64,000 nucleotides of DNA from Ruegeria aquimaris (GTDB taxonomy: Bacteria; Pseudomonadota; Alphaproteobacteria; Rhodobacterales; Rhodobacteraceae). Numbering within the stretch: the first letter of the stretch is position 1; each line of letters begins with the position of its first letter. Both the position numbers and the translations under genes were made by a program. A model generated the notes under the pieces. The model saw only the letters and a program-made list of their open reading frames with translations. It had not been told where the DNA came from and ran no database searches. The stretch covers positions 1 to 64,000 of the forward strand of contig NZ_JAOWLB010000003.1 of assembly GCF_025751555.1 (NCBI RefSeq), read 5' to 3'. Of this stretch, positions 8,249-18,421 are shown in pieces.

Positions 8249-8941
8249 CTATTGCGACAACCGCTGCAAAAACTGATCCAGAGCGCTCTTTTCAACCGCA
8301 TCCATCGGCGCCACCCGGCTGCGCCAGAGCGTCGCCTGACTGCGCAGGATCAGCCCGTCACTGAGAATCTTCAGATGATTGGCCCGCAGGGTCTCGCCGG
8401 TCGAGGTGATATCGGCAATCGCCTCCGCGGTCTCGTTCTTGACCGTGCCCTCGGTCGCGCCCTGGCTGTCGACCAGAGTATAATCGGCCACGCCCGCAGC
8501 GGTCAGGAATTCGCGTACCAGCCGGTGATATTTGGTGGCGATGCGCAGGCGGTGCCCGTGCCGCGCCCGAAACCCCGCCGCCGCCGCGTCGAGATCATCG
8601 AGCGTGTCCACATCCGCCCAGCAGGCGGGTACCGCGATGATCAGGTCGGCCTGGCCAAAGCCAAGCGGCGCCACCTCTTCCAGCTGCTGATCCCAGAGCG
8701 GCAGTTTCTCATGCACCAGATCCGTACCGGTGACGCCCAGATGGATGCGTCCCGCCGCCAGTTCGCGTGGAATCTCCCCGGCAGAAAGCAGCACCAGCGA
8801 CACGCCCTCGATGCCATCGACGCGACCGGCATATTCGCGGTCCGACCCGGTGCGGCTGAGCGTGATGCCGCGCTTGTCGAACCAGGAAAAGGTCTTTTCC
8901 ATCAGCCGCCCCTTGGACGGCACCCCAAGCTTCAGGCTCAT
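8249..8941 (-). CDS. hisG: ATP phosphoribosyltransferase, short form, catalytic subunit
   Basis: The 230-residue product catalyses the first step of histidine synthesis, joining ATP and PRPP. It begins LKLGVPSKGRLMEKT, the HisG opening, and ends with the PRPP-binding loop region (AIADITSTGETLRANHLKIL) without the C-terminal ACT-like regulatory domain of long HisG (about 300 residues). Short HisG works only with HisZ, and hisZ is directly upstream with a 4-bp overlap (ATGA), which implies translational coupling and fixed subunit ratios. The cytosolic HisG-HisZ complex is feedback inhibited by histidine in known examples. Confidence 0.95.
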   Translation of the reverse strand: MSLKLGVPSKGRLMEKTFSWFDKRGITLSRTGSDREYAGRVDGIEGVSLVLLSAGEIPRELAAGRIHLGVTGTDLVHEKLPLWDQQLEEVAPLGFGQADLIIAVPACWADVDTLDDLDAAAAGFRARHGHRLRIATKYHRLVREFLTAAGVADYTLVDSQGATEGTVKNETAEAIADITSTGETLRANHLKILSDGLILRSQATLWRSRVAPMDAVEKSALDQFLQRLSQ

Positions 8942-10026
8942 GTTTCGGCCTCCGCAAGCAGCAGCATCAGGCCCGGGCGCAGCACGCCGCCCACTGCCGG
9001 AATTTCGGCCCCGTTGCCCAGCCGCCGTGTCAGCGCGTCATAGCGCCCGCCGGTGGCGATGGGTGGCAGATCGGGCCGCCGCTCTGCATAGAAACCAAAG
9101 ACGAAACCGTCATAGTATTCCATCGAGGTGCGCCCATAGGAGGCCTCGAAATCGAGCCGGTCCACATCAATGCCGCGCGCCCGCAGGGCGGCGATGCGCG
9201 CCTCCAGCCGGTCGAGCGCCGGATTGATCTGCGGCAGATCCACCGCGATATCGCGCAGATGTTCAAGCGCAAAGGGCATGGTCTCGCGCACCGACAACAG
9301 CGCGTCGAGCCCGGCGATTTCATTGTCGGAAATGGGCGCGGCAGCAGCATCCGCACGCAAAACGGCGATCCGCGCCTCGACATCGGCGCGGTCGCGCTTG
9401 CCGATCTCGGGCGCCCCCCCGGTTAGCGGGTCATCGGCAGCCAGCAGCGCGGCGCGCGCGGGTGGCACCGGGGTGCGGCCCGCATAGCGGTCGAGCAGCG
9501 CCCGGAACCGGCGCGGGCGCCAGATATGGCGCATCAGCGCCGCCTTGCGTGGTTCCGTGGTTTTCAGCCCGGCCACGGCGGCCATCAGGATGCCGATATC
9601 GCCGGTGGCCGCGCGCAGCGCCAGACCGTCGAGCGCCTGGGCGATCAGGGCGAACACCTCGGCATCGGCGGCGGCGGGATTTGTACGGTCGAACACCTCA
9701 TACCCCACCTGGATGTACTCATTGGCGCGGTCGGGGTCGTGTTCCTGCCGCCGGAACACCTCGCCCGCATAGGTGTAGCGGGCGGGTTCGGCGCCGTGTT
9801 CCATGTGCTTTTGTACAACTGGTACAGTGAAGTCGGGGCGCAGCATCTGCTCGCCCCTCAGCGCGTCCGAGGTGATATAGGCCCGCGCACGGATATCCTC
9901 GCCATAAAGGTCGAGCAGGGTTTCAGCCGGTTGCAGGATCGGCGTTTCCACCGTCTGCGCGCCTGCCGCCTCGAACCGTGCGCGCAGCTGCGCGGCCTGC
10001 TCCAGAATACGGGCGCGGGTGATCAT
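8938..10026 (-). CDS. hisZ: ATP phosphoribosyltransferase regulatory subunit
   Basis: The 362-residue protein looks like a class II histidyl-tRNA synthetase core but lacks tRNA ligase function. It has the motif 2-like block [17 protein letters not shown] and [19 protein letters not shown] and [12 protein letters not shown] near the C-terminus, the usual HisZ pattern. The ATG at 10026 overlaps the hisS stop (ATGA), which decides the start over a longer frame that runs inside hisS. HisZ binds short HisG and is needed for its activity and for histidine feedback. Its gene lies between its paralogue hisS and its partner hisG. Confidence 0.93.
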   Translation of the reverse strand: MITRARILEQAAQLRARFEAAGAQTVETPILQPAETLLDLYGEDIRARAYITSDALRGEQMLRPDFTVPVVQKHMEHGAEPARYTYAGEVFRRQEHDPDRANEYIQVGYEVFDRTNPAAADAEVFALIAQALDGLALRAATGDIGILMAAVAGLKTTEPRKAALMRHIWRPRRFRALLDRYAGRTPVPPARAALLAADDPLTGGAPEIGKRDRADVEARIAVLRADAAAAPISDNEIAGLDALLSVRETMPFALEHLRDIAVDLPQINPALDRLEARIAALRARGIDVDRLDFEASYGRTSMEYYDGFVFGFYAERRPDLPPIATGGRYDALTRRLGNGAEIPAVGGVLRPGLMLLLAEAET

Positions 10027-11510
10027 CCCGCCTGCCCCGCCAGAATCTCGCGCACCTTGGCCACCAGATCGGAGCGGGCGACCTCGTACTGGCTGGGACG
10101 TTCCTTCCACTCTTCCAGCGTCGCATTGGCGGCGATCTGGGCGCCCAGGATCAGGTCCTTGATCTGCACCACGCCGTTGGCTTTCTCGTCGCCACCTTCG
10201 ATCACCGCGACGGGCGAGTTGCGCTTGTCGGCATATTTGAGCTGGTTGCCGAAGTTCTTGGGATTGCCGAGGTAGACCTCGGCCCGGATCCCGGCATTGC
10301 GCAGCTCGGCCACCATCGCCTGATAGTCGGCCATGCGGTCGCGATCCATCACGGTGACCACGACGGGGCCATGTTCCACGGCCTGAATGCGGCCCTTCTC
10401 GCGCAGGGCCGCCAGCAGGCGGTCAACGCCGATGGAGATCCCGGTTGCCGGAACTTCCTGTCCCGTGAACCGCTTGACCAGGTCGTCATAACGCCCGCCG
10501 CCGGAGACCGAACCGAACTGCCGCTTGCGGCCTTTTTCGTCAAAGATTTCAAAGGTCAGCTCGGCCTCGTAAACCGGTCCGGTGTAATACCCAAGACCGC
10601 GCACGACCGAAGGGTCAATGACGATCCGGTCGGGGCCGTAGCCGCCCGCCGCCAGCAGATCGCCGATCTGGTCCAACTCGTCGATCCCCTGTACCCCGAT
10701 CTGGGAGGCGCCCACCGCCGCGCGCAGGTTGGCCACGGTGGCGGCCGCATCCACCCCTTTGGAGGTCAGGAACGCCAGTACCGGCCCCGCCTGATCGTCG
10801 CTCAGGCCCACGCCGTCGATGAACGCGCCCGAGGCGTCGAGCCGTCCTTTGCCCAACAACTCGCGCACGCCGTCGGCGCCGACCTTGTCGAATTTGTCGA
10901 TGGTCCGCAGCACCGCGTCGCGCTGACCCTCGTCAGCCAGACCCATGGTTTCCAACACCCCGTTCAGAACCTTGCGGTTGTTCACCCGCACCACATAGTC
11001 ACCGCGCGGGATGCCGACGGTCTCCAGCGTGTCGCTCAGCATGGCGCAGATCTCGGCATCGGCGGCCATGGACGCGCTGCCCACCGTATCCGCATCGCAT
11101 TGATAAAACTGGCGATATCGGCCCGGGCCGGGTTTCTCGTTACGCCAGACCGGCCCCATCGCGTAGCGGCGGTAGGGGGTCGGCAGGTCGTTGCGGTGCT
11201 GGGCATAGACGCGCGCCAGCGGCGCGGTCAGGTCATAGCGCAGCGCCATCCAGTCGCCCGCGCCGTCGTCCTCGGATTCCTGCCAGGCAAAGACGCCCTC
11301 GTTGGGGCGGTCGACATCGGGCAGGAACTTGCCCAGCGCCTCGACCGTCTCGACCGCGCTCGATTCCAGCGCCTCGAAGCCGTAGCGATGATAGACCCCC
11401 GCGATGGTGCGCAGCATCTCGGTCCGCTGCGTCACCTCGGCGCCGAAATAGTCGCGGAAGCCTTTGGGCGTTTCGGCCTTGGGGCGGGGCGTTTTCTTGG
11501 GCTTGGCCAT
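10023..11510 (-). CDS. hisS: Histidyl-tRNA synthetase
   Basis: A 495-residue class II aminoacyl-tRNA synthetase that charges tRNA-His. Seen in order: [14 protein letters not shown] near the start, [14 protein letters not shown], motif 2 ([21 protein letters not shown]), the histidine-specific blocks ([30 protein letters not shown]) and motif 3 ([15 protein letters not shown]), then a C-terminal anticodon-binding domain ([15 protein letters not shown] onward). Length suits the alphaproteobacterial form. It is first in an overlapping hisS-hisZ-hisG operon, linking charging of histidine with its synthesis. Strong family match. Confidence 0.95.
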   Translation of the reverse strand: MAKPKKTPRPKAETPKGFRDYFGAEVTQRTEMLRTIAGVYHRYGFEALESSAVETVEALGKFLPDVDRPNEGVFAWQESEDDGAGDWMALRYDLTAPLARVYAQHRNDLPTPYRRYAMGPVWRNEKPGPGRYRQFYQCDADTVGSASMAADAEICAMLSDTLETVGIPRGDYVVRVNNRKVLNGVLETMGLADEGQRDAVLRTIDKFDKVGADGVRELLGKGRLDASGAFIDGVGLSDDQAGPVLAFLTSKGVDAAATVANLRAAVGASQIGVQGIDELDQIGDLLAAGGYGPDRIVIDPSVVRGLGYYTGPVYEAELTFEIFDEKGRKRQFGSVSGGGRYDDLVKRFTGQEVPATGISIGVDRLLAALREKGRIQAVEHGPVVVTVMDRDRMADYQAMVAELRNAGIRAEVYLGNPKNFGNQLKYADKRNSPVAVIEGGDEKANGVVQIKDLILGAQIAANATLEEWKERPSQYEVARSDLVAKVREILAGQAG

Positions 11511-11619
11511 GGTGGGAGTCCTTGGGCGTTCTGTTCCGCGCGCGGTCTAGCCCATGGCCCGCCCCGGGGCAAGGCGCAGTAGGGCCGCAGGCGAAAAAAC
11601 CCATGTTTTTAAGCTGTTT

Positions 11620-12423
11620 TCAGATATCCGTGAAGTTACCCGCGCGGCCCTTGCCAGCAGCGAAGCGGGCGGCGCCGCTGCGGCCTTCGGCGGCGAAGGT
11701 GGCGGTGGAGCGCCATTCGCGTCGGAGGGCGGCAGCCAGCGCGGCGGGGTCCATGCGCGAAGACAGGTGATCGGCCAGCATGCATCCCTGGGGAAACCGG
11801 GTCAGGTCGCGGGCCAGAGCGCGGGCGGTGTCCAGTGCCGCGCCCTGCGGGCAGGTGCGGTTGGCAAAGCCCAGGGCAAGCGCCTCGTCGGCCTCGACCG
11901 CGCGGCCGGTGAGGATCAGGTCGCTTGCCCGCCCCTGCCCCAGAATACGCGGCAGGCGCACGGTGCCGCCGTCGATCAGCGGCACGCCCCAGCGACGGCA
12001 GAACACGCCGGTGACCGCGCCCCGGGCCATCACCCGCAGGTCGCACCAGGCGGCAAGCTCCATGCCGCCCGCAACCGCCGGACCCTCGATCGCGGCAATC
12101 ACCGGTTTCGATAGCATCAGCCGGGATGGCCCCATCGGGCCGGGCCGGGGATCGGTCACCGGATCGGACCAGCCCTCGGGAATATCGAGCGATCCCAACC
12201 AGTTATCCGCATCCCCGGACCCTGCTGCCTTGAGGTCGAACCCGGCGCAGAAATAACCCCCAGCCCCGGTCAGGATGGCGACGCGCTGCTCCGCGTCAGC
12301 CTCGAAAGCCAGAAACGCCTGATAGAGCACGCGGGCGGTGGCGGGGTCCACGGCGTTGCGCGCCTCTGGCCGGTTGAGGGTGACGGTGGTGATGCCGTCG
12401 GTACGGTCGATGGTGATGGTCAT
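11620..12423 (-). CDS. Enoyl-CoA hydratase/isomerase (crotonase) family protein
   Basis: 267 residues from ATG 12423, which follows a strong ribosome binding site (GGGGAGGA). It shows the crotonase fold marks: LNRPEARNAVD, the first oxyanion-hole strand GYFCAGFDLKA, and the second, IAAIEGPAVAGGMELAAWCDLR. The first catalytic Glu (in GGMELA) is kept. The place of the second Glu of true enoyl-CoA hydratases (QPE in rat ECH1) is CRRWGVPLIDGG here, which is common in crotonases of unknown substrate. So it acts on some acyl-CoA, but hydration of ordinary enoyl-CoA is doubtful. It faces slyX across about 100 bp. Confidence 0.8.
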   Translation of the reverse strand: MTITIDRTDGITTVTLNRPEARNAVDPATARVLYQAFLAFEADAEQRVAILTGAGGYFCAGFDLKAAGSGDADNWLGSLDIPEGWSDPVTDPRPGPMGPSRLMLSKPVIAAIEGPAVAGGMELAAWCDLRVMARGAVTGVFCRRWGVPLIDGGTVRLPRILGQGRASDLILTGRAVEADEALALGFANRTCPQGAALDTARALARDLTRFPQGCMLADHLSSRMDPAALAAALRREWRSTATFAAEGRSGAARFAAGKGRAGNFTDI

Positions 12424-12523
12424 GCGCGATCCTCCCCTGTCAGAGTGCGGTCGCGACCATGGGGCTGGCAAGACTGACGTTGCGCCTGTATGGGGGAGAG
12501 AGGCCGCAGAAGGACAGGACGAC

Positions 12524-12718
12524 ATGCAGCATCTCGAAGAGCGTATCGCGCATCTGACCCGCACGGTGGACGAGTTGAGCGATATCGTGGCGCGGCAGCA
12601 CGACGAGATCGACCGGTTGGCGCGGCGGGTCGAAATGCTGATGCGGCGCGAGGCCGAAAGGGTCGCCGAAGGTGGTGGCGGCGTCATCCTGGGCGACGAG
12701 CGCCCGCCGCATTACTGA
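12524..12718 (+). CDS. slyX: SlyX family protein
   Basis: A 64-residue coiled-coil protein: MQHLEERIAHLTRTVDELSD, then IVARQHDEIDRLARRVEMLM, and a C-terminal PPHY motif. Heptads of hydrophobic residues run through the first 45 residues. The PPHY end is the hallmark of SlyX proteins, whose molecular role is unknown. The start is chosen at ATG 12524 after an AGGACAGG site; a longer frame upstream has no family resemblance. Genes of this family are usually 60-75 codons. Confidence 0.85.
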   Translation: MQHLEERIAHLTRTVDELSDIVARQHDEIDRLARRVEMLMRREAERVAEGGGGVILGDERPPHY

Positions 12719-12735
12719 GGCGTTTGGTACGTCGA

Positions 12736-12783
12736 ATTGACCGTTTTGTACCTGCTCCCGGGGACGGATTGACCGTTTTGTAC
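12736..12783. repeat. Two direct copies of a 16-bp site, 32 bp apart
   Basis: ATTGACCGTTTTGTAC occurs exactly at 12736-12751 and again at 12768-12783, a spacing of three helical turns. The region lies between the 3' ends of slyX and the LysR gene, where an operator is not expected. The first copy is also flanked by GGTAC. It looks like a tandem regulator-binding site left from a lost promoter, but no matching regulator gene is nearby. Confidence 0.6.
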
Positions 12784-12811
12784 AGGCGTTCGAGCACGGG
12801 TACCGCGCCGC

Positions 12812-13702
12812 TCAGGCCATCAATTCCGGACTGGCGTTACGGGTCAGCAACTCCTGCACCAGCGGGTTCGGGAACCGCCGCCGCTGGGTGACGGCGTAGA
12901 AGGTTTCGCGGATGCGCGGGTGCGCCCGCGCTTCGACCAGACGGCCCGAGGTCAGCTCGTCCCGGACCACGATGGGCGCGACCAGCGCCAGGCCGATATC
13001 CTCGCGCGCCAGGAGACGCATCATTGCCATGTCGTCGACCTCGGCCACCACTTGCGGGCGCACCCCCATCCGGCTGGCCATGGCGTCGAAGGCGGTGCGC
13101 ACGGTGCTGTCGGTGGTGGGCAGGATGAACGGCTGCTCGGTCAAGAGCGCCGCGAGCGGGCGGTCGGGGTCCAGCCGGTCGGGCGTGCCGACGATGCTCA
13201 CCGGCTGTTCCGAGACATGGTGTATCTCGTAGGGGGTGAGGCTGTCGTCGGGCGGTTCTCGGTTCATCAGCACCACGTCGAGGTTCAGCGTGCCCAGTCC
13301 TTCGAGCAGTTCGGTTGGGCTGCCCGAGCGGAGAATGACCTCGACATCCTCGCGTCCGAGGATGGGGCGCAGAAAGCCGATCTGGAAATTGCGGGACAGC
13401 GTGGCCTGTGCGCCGACGCGCAGCGCTCGGCGGGTGCGGCCGGTTTCCTGAAGCGTCGCCACCAGCTCCTGCCCGGTGGCGAAGATGGCGTCGGCATGGT
13501 CGAGCGCGATGCGCCCGGCCTCGGTCAGGTGCAACTGGCGGCCGCGCCGCTCGAACAGGGCGTGGCCCAGACGGTCTTCGAGCTGCTTGATCTGCACCGA
13601 GAGGGCCGATTGCGACAGGTTCAGACGCTCGGCGGTGCGAGTCAGGTTGCCGTCATGGGCGACGGCCCAGAAATAGCGCAGGTGATGATAGTTCAGCGGC
13701 AT
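12812..13702 (-). CDS. LysR family regulator, probably of dabBA
   Basis: 296 residues. The N-terminal winged helix (LNYHHLRYFWAVAHDGNLTR, then LNLSQSALSVQIKQLED) and the effector-binding domain are of the LysR type; the opening YHHLRYFW resembles the NhaR-like branch. It is transcribed away from dabB, and a perfect 9-bp inverted repeat lies right next to its start codon, which suggests autoregulation and control of the dab operon. LysR genes next to dab operons are known in carbon-concentrating bacteria. The ligand is unknown. The frame is complete with no upstream alternative. Confidence 0.85.
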   Translation of the reverse strand: MPLNYHHLRYFWAVAHDGNLTRTAERLNLSQSALSVQIKQLEDRLGHALFERRGRQLHLTEAGRIALDHADAIFATGQELVATLQETGRTRRALRVGAQATLSRNFQIGFLRPILGREDVEVILRSGSPTELLEGLGTLNLDVVLMNREPPDDSLTPYEIHHVSEQPVSIVGTPDRLDPDRPLAALLTEQPFILPTTDSTVRTAFDAMASRMGVRPQVVAEVDDMAMMRLLAREDIGLALVAPIVVRDELTSGRLVEARAHPRIRETFYAVTQRRRFPNPLVQELLTRNASPELMA

Positions 13703-13725
13703 ATCGTTCTAAATACTAGAACGAT
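13703..13725. promoter_or_regulatory. Palindromic operator between the LysR gene and dabB
   Basis: ATCGTTCTA at 13703-13711 and TAGAACGAT at 13717-13725 form a perfect 9-bp inverted repeat with a 5-bp centre. It touches the LysR start codon and lies about 90 bp before dabB. The size and place fit a LysR-type recognition site; binding is inferred. Confidence 0.6.
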
Positions 13726-13814
13726 TTCTATCAAACAATGAATTTTTATTAAAGATGCCGATGATCTAGGTCCGGTGCAAAGGGCGCTGCCCGCAAGGAT
13801 CGAAGGGAATTGTC

Positions 13815-15365
13815 ATGTGGTATCTCTACCTGCCTCTGTTTAGTCCGCTGCTTTTGCTGGCCGTTGCGCTGCATGCCAGCCGTAATCCGGGTCTGCGCCC
13901 GGGGCGGTTGCCGAAACTGGCCGAAGGCGCGGCGCTGGCCGGGTTTGGCGTGGCTGCCATCGCGGCGCTGTTTCTGGTGTTGAAGGGGCCGGGCACCTCG
14001 GGGCTGATCGGGTTCTGGGGTATCGGGCTGTCGGTGCGGCTGGATGCGGTGAGCGCCACGATGCTGGTTCTGGTCAGTTTCATCGGCTGGATCGTGCTGC
14101 GTTACAGCGCCACCTATATGGATGGCGAGGCGCGGCAGGGCGCGTTCACCGGCTGGATGGCGGCAACGCTGGCGGCGGTGCTGCTCTTGGTGATGGCGGG
14201 CAACCTGGTGCAGATGCTGGCGGCCTGGACGGCGACCAGCCTGATGCTGGGCCGGCTGTTGCTGTTCTATCCCGAGCGCACCACCGCCCGGCGCGCGGCG
14301 CGCAAGAAGGCCGTGGTGGCGCGGCTGAGCGAGCTGGTGCTGGCGGGTGCGGTGATGCTGCTGATCGTGGCTTATGGCACGACGGATATCGCCACGATCC
14401 TGGACGCGGCCACGCCCGGCTGGGCAACGCTGGCGGCGGCGGCGCTGCTGGCGCTGACGGCTGTATTGGCCTCGGCCCAGTTCCCGGTACATGGCTGGCT
14501 GACCGAGGTGATGGAGGCGCCGACGCCGGTCTCGGCCCTGCTGCATGCGGGCGTGATCAATGCCGGGGGGTTCCTGCTGATCCGGCTGGCCGATGTGATG
14601 CTGGCGGCCCCCGGCGTGATGGCGGTGCTGGTGATGCTGGGCGGGCTGACGGCGCTGTTCGGCGGGTTGGTGATGCTGACGCAACCGGCGGTCAAGACCT
14701 CGCTGGCGTGGTCGACCATCGCGCAGATGGCCTTCATGATCATGCAATGCGGTCTGGCGCTGTTCCCGCTGGCGCTGCTGCATATCGTGGCGCATTCGCT
14801 GTACAAGGCGCATGCCTTTTTGAGCGCGGGCGAGGCGGTGCGCAACGTCGCCGCGATCCGGCGGCCCGGCCCGGTGGCGGTGCCGAGCGCGCGCAACGTG
14901 GTGCAGGCCTTTGTCATCGGCATCGCGATTTACGGGCTGGTGGGGCTGGTCTTTGGCTTTGACGGCAAGTCGGTGCAGGCCATCGCGCTGGGGGTGATCC
15001 TGATCTTTGGCGTGGCCTACCTGCTGGCGCAGGGGTTTGCCGATGCCGCGCCCGGCGCCCTGACCCGGCGGATGGTGATCTATGCCTCGGTCACCTCGGT
15101 CAGCTACTTCGTGCTGCAACTTGTGGCGCTTTATGTCACCGCCGGGGCGCTGCCTCCGGTGCCCGCACCGGGGCCGCTGGAATGGGCGCTGATCGTGCTG
15201 GCGCTGATCAGTTTCGGCGTGGTTGCGGTGGCGCAGGCGACCTTCCCGCTCTGGGCCATGCATCCGGCGGCCGCCGGTATCCGGGTGCACCTGTCAAACG
15301 GACTTTATGCCAATGCGATCTTTGACCGGCTGCTGGACGGCTGGTCAAAGCGGACCCCTGCCTGA
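13815..15365 (+). CDS. dabB: DabB: proton-conducting membrane subunit of an inorganic-carbon pump (NuoL-like)
   Basis: 516 residues, almost all in hydrophobic segments (roughly 13-14 membrane helices). It belongs to the NuoL/MrpA proton-channel family: [22 protein letters not shown] with the conserved Glu/Pro motif, then [20 protein letters not shown]. It is followed at 16 bp by dabA. In known DAB systems DabB lets cations pass and powers DabA, so that CO2 becomes bicarbonate that stays in the cell. It is not part of a complex I operon, which supports DabB over NuoL. Located in the inner membrane. Transport in this organism is inferred from the pair. Confidence 0.88.
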   Translation: MWYLYLPLFSPLLLLAVALHASRNPGLRPGRLPKLAEGAALAGFGVAAIAALFLVLKGPGTSGLIGFWGIGLSVRLDAVSATMLVLVSFIGWIVLRYSATYMDGEARQGAFTGWMAATLAAVLLLVMAGNLVQMLAAWTATSLMLGRLLLFYPERTTARRAARKKAVVARLSELVLAGAVMLLIVAYGTTDIATILDAATPGWATLAAAALLALTAVLASAQFPVHGWLTEVMEAPTPVSALLHAGVINAGGFLLIRLADVMLAAPGVMAVLVMLGGLTALFGGLVMLTQPAVKTSLAWSTIAQMAFMIMQCGLALFPLALLHIVAHSLYKAHAFLSAGEAVRNVAAIRRPGPVAVPSARNVVQAFVIGIAIYGLVGLVFGFDGKSVQAIALGVILIFGVAYLLAQGFADAAPGALTRRMVIYASVTSVSYFVLQLVALYVTAGALPPVPAPGPLEWALIVLALISFGVVAVAQATFPLWAMHPAAAGIRVHLSNGLYANAIFDRLLDGWSKRTPA

Positions 15366-15381
15366 TCTGGAGACGAGAGAG

Positions 15382-17784
15382 ATGTTTGCAAAGCTTGAAA
15401 CCCTGCCTGCCCCACTTCTGGAACTGGTATCCGAGGCCAATGGCGCCGCGCGCGAGATCCCGCCGCTGTTCCCGCTGTCAGCCAGTGTTGCGGTCAACCC
15501 CTTTCTGGGCCAGGCGGGCGAACCGATGGCGGTGAGTGCCGCGCGGCTGGCGCGGGTAGCCGGTACCCGGATCATGCCTGAGCGGGCGGTTTGGGCCGAG
15601 AAGTTCGCGGCAGGCGAAATCCTGGAGAGCGATCTGGCGGCGGCGTTGCGCTCGGCCCGGTTCGGGCGGCTGGGGCTGGCCGAGGTGGTGGCGGCGGTGG
15701 CGGTCGAGGCCGCGCAGCCCAAGGCGCTGCCGACGGTGGCCGATCTGGCCGCCGAGGTGTCGGGCATCGACTGGCCCGGTCTGATCGAGGACCGGATCGG
15801 GGTCTGGGCGGCCAGCCATTTCGATGAGGGACAGGCGCTGTGGCAGCCGGGGCGGACCGGCGGGGCGTTCAGTGCATGGCGCGAGTTTGCCAGCCGCGAC
15901 CTGACGCCCGAGATCCACGGGCTGCGCGGCTTCGGGGCCTTTGTCGCGGCGACCAACCGGTCGCATTGGCGGGCGATCGGGCGGGCATGCGAGGCGCTGG
16001 GGCTGAGCACGGCGGCCTCCGGTACCGCCTTTCACCGCTGGCTGATGACGCTGGGGGGCTGGGCGCAATATGGCCGTTACCTGCTGTGGCAGGCCGAGCT
16101 GGAAGGGACGACAGACAACACCGTGACCGAGCTGCTGGCGATCCGGATGGTGTTCGACGAGGCGCTGTTCGGCCTCTATGGTGCTGAAATCGCGGATCGC
16201 TGGGCCAAGGCGGTGGCCGCGCATGAGGCGCCGCTGACGCCCACGCGAGACATGGCCATCGACGCGGCCTGGCAGGAGGCCAGTGAGCGGGCGGCGCAGC
16301 GCAGGCTGGCTGAGACGCTGGAGGGCGGCGCGGCAGCGATCCGTCAGGATCGGCCCACGGTGCAGGCCGCCTTCTGCATCGACGTGCGCTCGGAAGTGTT
16401 CCGCCGGGCGCTTGAGGCGCAGGACGCAGGCATCGAGACCATCGGCTTTGCCGGGTTCTTTGGCCTGGCCAGTGCGCACCGGGCGGCCGGGTCGGACGTG
16501 GTCGAGACGCGGGGCCCGGTGCTGCTGCGGCCCGGGGTCAAGTCGCAGGCGGTGGAGCCCGGCGAGGTGGACCTGGGGCGCAGATATACCGCACGGGCCG
16601 GGAGGGCCTGGGGCCGGTTCAAGCTGGCGGCGGTGTCGTCCTTTGCCTTTGTCGAGGCGACGGGGCCGGTCTATGCGGGCAAGCTGGTGCGCGATGCACT
16701 GGGGCTGGGCAAGGTGGCCAAGGCCGATCCGGCGCCGCAGCTCGACCCGGCAATCGGACCCGAGGCGCGGGTGGCCATGGCGCGGACGGTGCTGGGCGCG
16801 ATGTCGCTGACGGGTGGCTTTGCGCGGGTGGTGATGCTTGCCGGGCATGGCGCCGATGTCACCAACAACCCGCATGAGAGTGCGCTTCAATGCGGGGCCT
16901 GCGGCGGTTATGCGGGCGATGTGAACGCGCGGCTGCTGGCCGGGCTGCTGAACGATACGGGCGTACGCGATGGGCTGCAGGCCGAGGGGGTCGAGATTCC
17001 CGCCGACACGGTGTTCCTGGCCGCACTGCACCATACCACGACCGACCACGTGACGCTCTATGATCAGGACCTGCCCTCGGGCGATTGGGCGGCGGATATC
17101 GCGCGGCTCAGGGCCTGGCTGGAGCAGGCCGGGCAACTGGCGCGGGCCGAGCGTGCCGCCCGGCTGCCGCGCGCAAAGGGCGGGGCGGATATTGCCCGGC
17201 GGGCGCAGGACTGGGCCGAATTGCGCCCGGAATGGGGGCTGGCGGGCTGCCGCGCCTTTGTCGCCGCCCCCCGGCACCGCACCGAAGGCAGCGGGCTGGC
17301 GGGACAGGCGTTTCTGCACAGCTATGACTGGCGCCGCGACGAGGGATTCGGCGTGCTGGAGCTGATCCTGACCGCGCCGGTGGTGGTCGCAAGCTGGATC
17401 AGCCTGCAATATTACGGCTCGACCGTGGCCCCTGCCCTGTTCGGCGGCGGCAACAAGCTGCTTCATAACGTGGTGGGCGGCATCGGCGTGCTGGAGGGTA
17501 ACGGCGGCACGCCGCGCCCGGGCCTGCCATGGCAGTCGGTGCATGACGGCGCCGGGTTCCAGCACGATCCGCTGCGCCTGTCGGTGGTGATCGAGGCGCC
17601 GCGCACGGCGATGACCGATGTGTTGCGGCGGCACTCCGGGGTAAGGGCGCTGTTCGACAATGGCTGGCTGCACCTGATCGCGATGGACGACACGGGCAAA
17701 CTGGCCTGGCGCTATGACGGCGACCTGACCTGGGTGCCCTTTGCACCTGAGGCACAAAAGGAACGGGCAATCGCCGCCGAATGA
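15382..17784 (+). CDS. dabA: DabA: cytoplasmic carbonic anhydrase-like subunit (UPF0753/DUF2309)
   Basis: 800 residues from ATG 15382 (GAGAGAG-type site before it). The four zinc/active-site residues known from DabA are present in context: C332 and D334 (FCIDVRSE), H489 ([10 protein letters not shown]) and C504 (LQCGACGG); the 15-residue gap between His and Cys equals that in the Halothiobacillus protein. The opening ([20 protein letters not shown]) and VAVNPFLGQ are also typical. DabA is thought to hydrate CO2 to bicarbonate in one direction, driven through DabB. No sign of truncation. The upstream LysR gene probably controls the pair. In a heterotroph the bicarbonate may feed carboxylases when CO2 is low (inference). 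Confidence 0.9.
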   Translation: MFAKLETLPAPLLELVSEANGAAREIPPLFPLSASVAVNPFLGQAGEPMAVSAARLARVAGTRIMPERAVWAEKFAAGEILESDLAAALRSARFGRLGLAEVVAAVAVEAAQPKALPTVADLAAEVSGIDWPGLIEDRIGVWAASHFDEGQALWQPGRTGGAFSAWREFASRDLTPEIHGLRGFGAFVAATNRSHWRAIGRACEALGLSTAASGTAFHRWLMTLGGWAQYGRYLLWQAELEGTTDNTVTELLAIRMVFDEALFGLYGAEIADRWAKAVAAHEAPLTPTRDMAIDAAWQEASERAAQRRLAETLEGGAAAIRQDRPTVQAAFCIDVRSEVFRRALEAQDAGIETIGFAGFFGLASAHRAAGSDVVETRGPVLLRPGVKSQAVEPGEVDLGRRYTARAGRAWGRFKLAAVSSFAFVEATGPVYAGKLVRDALGLGKVAKADPAPQLDPAIGPEARVAMARTVLGAMSLTGGFARVVMLAGHGADVTNNPHESALQCGACGGYAGDVNARLLAGLLNDTGVRDGLQAEGVEIPADTVFLAALHHTTTDHVTLYDQDLPSGDWAADIARLRAWLEQAGQLARAERAARLPRAKGGADIARRAQDWAELRPEWGLAGCRAFVAAPRHRTEGSGLAGQAFLHSYDWRRDEGFGVLELILTAPVVVASWISLQYYGSTVAPALFGGGNKLLHNVVGGIGVLEGNGGTPRPGLPWQSVHDGAGFQHDPLRLSVVIEAPRTAMTDVLRRHSGVRALFDNGWLHLIAMDDTGKLAWRYDGDLTWVPFAPEAQKERAIAAE

Positions 17785-17896
17785 GGCGGCCAATGCCCCC
17801 CGCGCGGCGGCAAATCCCCCGCCGCCGCGCGGTCTTGCACGATCGACCATAGGTGCTACGCTGAAGGCCGATCGTTTAGGCAACAGGGTCTATCTC

Positions 17897-18400
17897 ATGC
17901 GTATCCGTGCCCTAGAGACCCTGGAGCACTCAGGGCAACTGCGGGCGCTGGTGCGCGAATACCTGGCCCATGAGTTGACCGAACTGAAACGCGTCTCTGG
18001 GCTGGAGCTGGATCTGGACGTGCTGGTTGCCAACACGTTCGACGATATCGACGCCTATCTGCCGCCGACCGGGCGGCTGTTTCTCGCCATGGGGGAGGGT
18101 GAGAAACTGTTGGGATGCGTGTTCCTGAAAAGGATCCGGCCCGATGCCGGCGAGGTCAAGCGGCTCTATGTGTTGCCGTCCGCACGCGGGCTAGGGTTGG
18201 GTCGAAGCCTGATGGAGGGCCTGTTACGCGAAGCACGACACATGGGTGCCCGATCCATGCTGCTGGATACCGGGATCTATGACACGGAAGCCCAGGAGCT
18301 GTATCGCAAACTGGGGTTTCGCGAGATCGGTTATTACCCCGAAGGCGAGAACGACCCGGAACTCATCCCCTATCTCGTATACATGCAATTGGACTTTTGA
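17897..18400 (+). CDS. GNAT family N-acetyltransferase
   Basis: 167 residues from ATG 17897. The acetyl-CoA binding part is clear: VKRLYVLPSARGLGLGRSLM (motif A with R-G-x-G-x-G), followed by ARSMLLDTGIYDTEAQELYR and KLGFREIGYY, the usual C-terminal strand-helix of the GNAT fold. It transfers an acetyl group to an unknown amine. The start is placed at the ATG because upstream codons read through the dabA tail in proline-rich nonsense. It stands alone after dabA and could be co-transcribed with it (112-bp gap). Confidence 0.85.
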   Translation: MRIRALETLEHSGQLRALVREYLAHELTELKRVSGLELDLDVLVANTFDDIDAYLPPTGRLFLAMGEGEKLLGCVFLKRIRPDAGEVKRLYVLPSARGLGLGRSLMEGLLREARHMGARSMLLDTGIYDTEAQELYRKLGFREIGYYPEGENDPELIPYLVYMQLDF

Positions 18401-18421
18401 ACCCGGCCCGGTGGCCGGCCA

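Noticed and set aside
13749-15290. A 513-codon minus-strand frame opposite dabB, full of His/Gln/Arg repeats
   Set aside because: The low-complexity composition is what a membrane-protein gene gives when read backwards.
13815-15365. NuoL/complex I or Mrp antiporter subunit
   Set aside because: No other nuo or mrp genes are adjacent, and the partner is DabA.
15478-17883. An 801-codon minus-strand frame opposite dabA
   Set aside because: Shadow of DabA, which has all its active-site residues on the plus strand.
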